From assembly GCA_030038765.1 (NCBI GenBank), contig JASHRA010000257.1, positions 1-5,246 on the forward strand: a stretch of 5,246 bases of DNA. The letters run 5' to 3'. The translations under genes were made by a program, and so were the position numbers. Every line of letters begins with the position of its first letter. Position 1 is the stretch's first letter. A model generated the notes under the pieces. The model ran no database searches. It saw only the letters and a list, made by a program, of their open reading frames with translations, and was not told where the DNA came from. Below, in pieces: positions 5,083 through 5,246 of this stretch. This DNA comes from Candidatus Dormiibacterota bacterium. GTDB taxonomy: Bacteria > Chloroflexota > Dormibacteria > Aeolococcales > Bog-877.

Positions 5083-5246
5083 TCAGTCCGCCCCGCCAAG
5101 TGGGAGCAACATGGCTACTCTCATCACATCGGAGTCGCCCGTGCCCTTGTATTCGCCACGCTCCCACCGCGCGACAAACTCCTCACCACTGATCTTCAAT
5201 AGTCTGCGCGCGAGCACATCTATGTAGGACTGCCACTCTGCCGTGG
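5083..5246 (-). CDS. Small hypothetical protein, first gene of the two-gene module (partial, 5' end outside window)
   Basis: A minus-strand frame open from the window edge to TGA at 5083-5085 gives 53 residues. They include AEWQSYIDVLARRLLKISGE (2-21), EEFVARWERGEYKG (21-34) and DVMRVAMLLPL (39-49). The composition looks like a genuine soluble helical protein with an amphipathic N-terminal part, and no other frame here reads as well. The gene ends 22 bases before the ATG of the His-motif gene, or overlaps it by 17 bases if the TTG at 5099 is used, so they are probably one transcript. A small protein upstream of a larger partner fits the antitoxin-first order of many toxin-antitoxin loci. No DNA-binding motif can be named from the visible part, so the function remains unknown. 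Confidence 0.72.
   Translation of the reverse strand, partial: TAEWQSYIDVLARRLLKISGEEFVARWERGEYKGTGDSDVMRVAMLLPLGGAD

Noticed and set aside
4689..5192. Plus-strand open frame opposite the two-gene module
   Set aside because: The minus strand gives two proteins with natural composition, clear motifs and operon-like spacing; the plus product is Arg/Thr-rich and unmotivated.

Overview
The window is 5.2 kb of very GC-rich DNA (60-base blocks counted by hand: about 72-85% in the mutase gene). It is densely packed, with GTG starts, stop/start overlaps and candidate TAnnnT -10 boxes close to start codons. This style suggests a high-GC actinomycete-type bacterium, probably chromosomal. I see no rRNA, tRNA, CRISPR array, integrase or transposase. 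No stretch over 300 bases lacks a gene; the longest gap is 160 bases.

Layout: (1) 1-98, + strand, the last 31 residues of an unidentified protein. It overlaps by four bases (GTGA) the next gene, 95-652, a YacP/Rae1-like NYN-domain ribonuclease candidate. (2) 628-3289, - strand, a two-gene operon: a MeaB-type GTPase (2303-3289) overlapping by 11 bases the large subunit of a coenzyme B12-dependent acyl-CoA mutase (628-2313). The mutase carries Phe91 and Gln209 where methylmalonyl-CoA mutase has Tyr and Arg. That is the residue pair of isobutyryl-CoA mutase, so the usual label 'methylmalonyl-CoA mutase' is probably wrong in substrate. The B12-binding small subunit is not in the window. The mutase meets the NYN gene tail to tail with a 25-base overlap.

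(3) 3290-3449 is a 160-base divergent promoter region holding a 29-base near-perfect inverted repeat. (4) 3450-4497, + strand, an AraC-type DNA-binding protein followed by a VOC/glyoxalase-fold protein. The regulator frame runs 98 bases into the VOC gene. A TAGACT box and a 12-bp perfect palindrome lie just before the VOC start, so the VOC gene may have its own controlled promoter. (5) 4563-5246, - strand, a two-gene module in DNA of clearly lower GC (about 57-58% in four counted blocks): a small acidic-tailed protein cut by the window edge, then a 165-residue His-motif protein (HWHP, HRHPHLHVG). A perfect 18-bp palindrome sits at the start of the second gene. Its architecture recalls small toxin-antitoxin-like pairs, but function is unproven.

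How they work together: the GTPase is expected to load and protect adenosylcobalamin in the mutase. Together they would interconvert isobutyryl-CoA and n-butyryl-CoA in branched-chain or short-chain acyl-CoA metabolism. The AraC-type protein probably controls itself and the VOC gene. The last module looks like an accessory pair unrelated to its neighbours.
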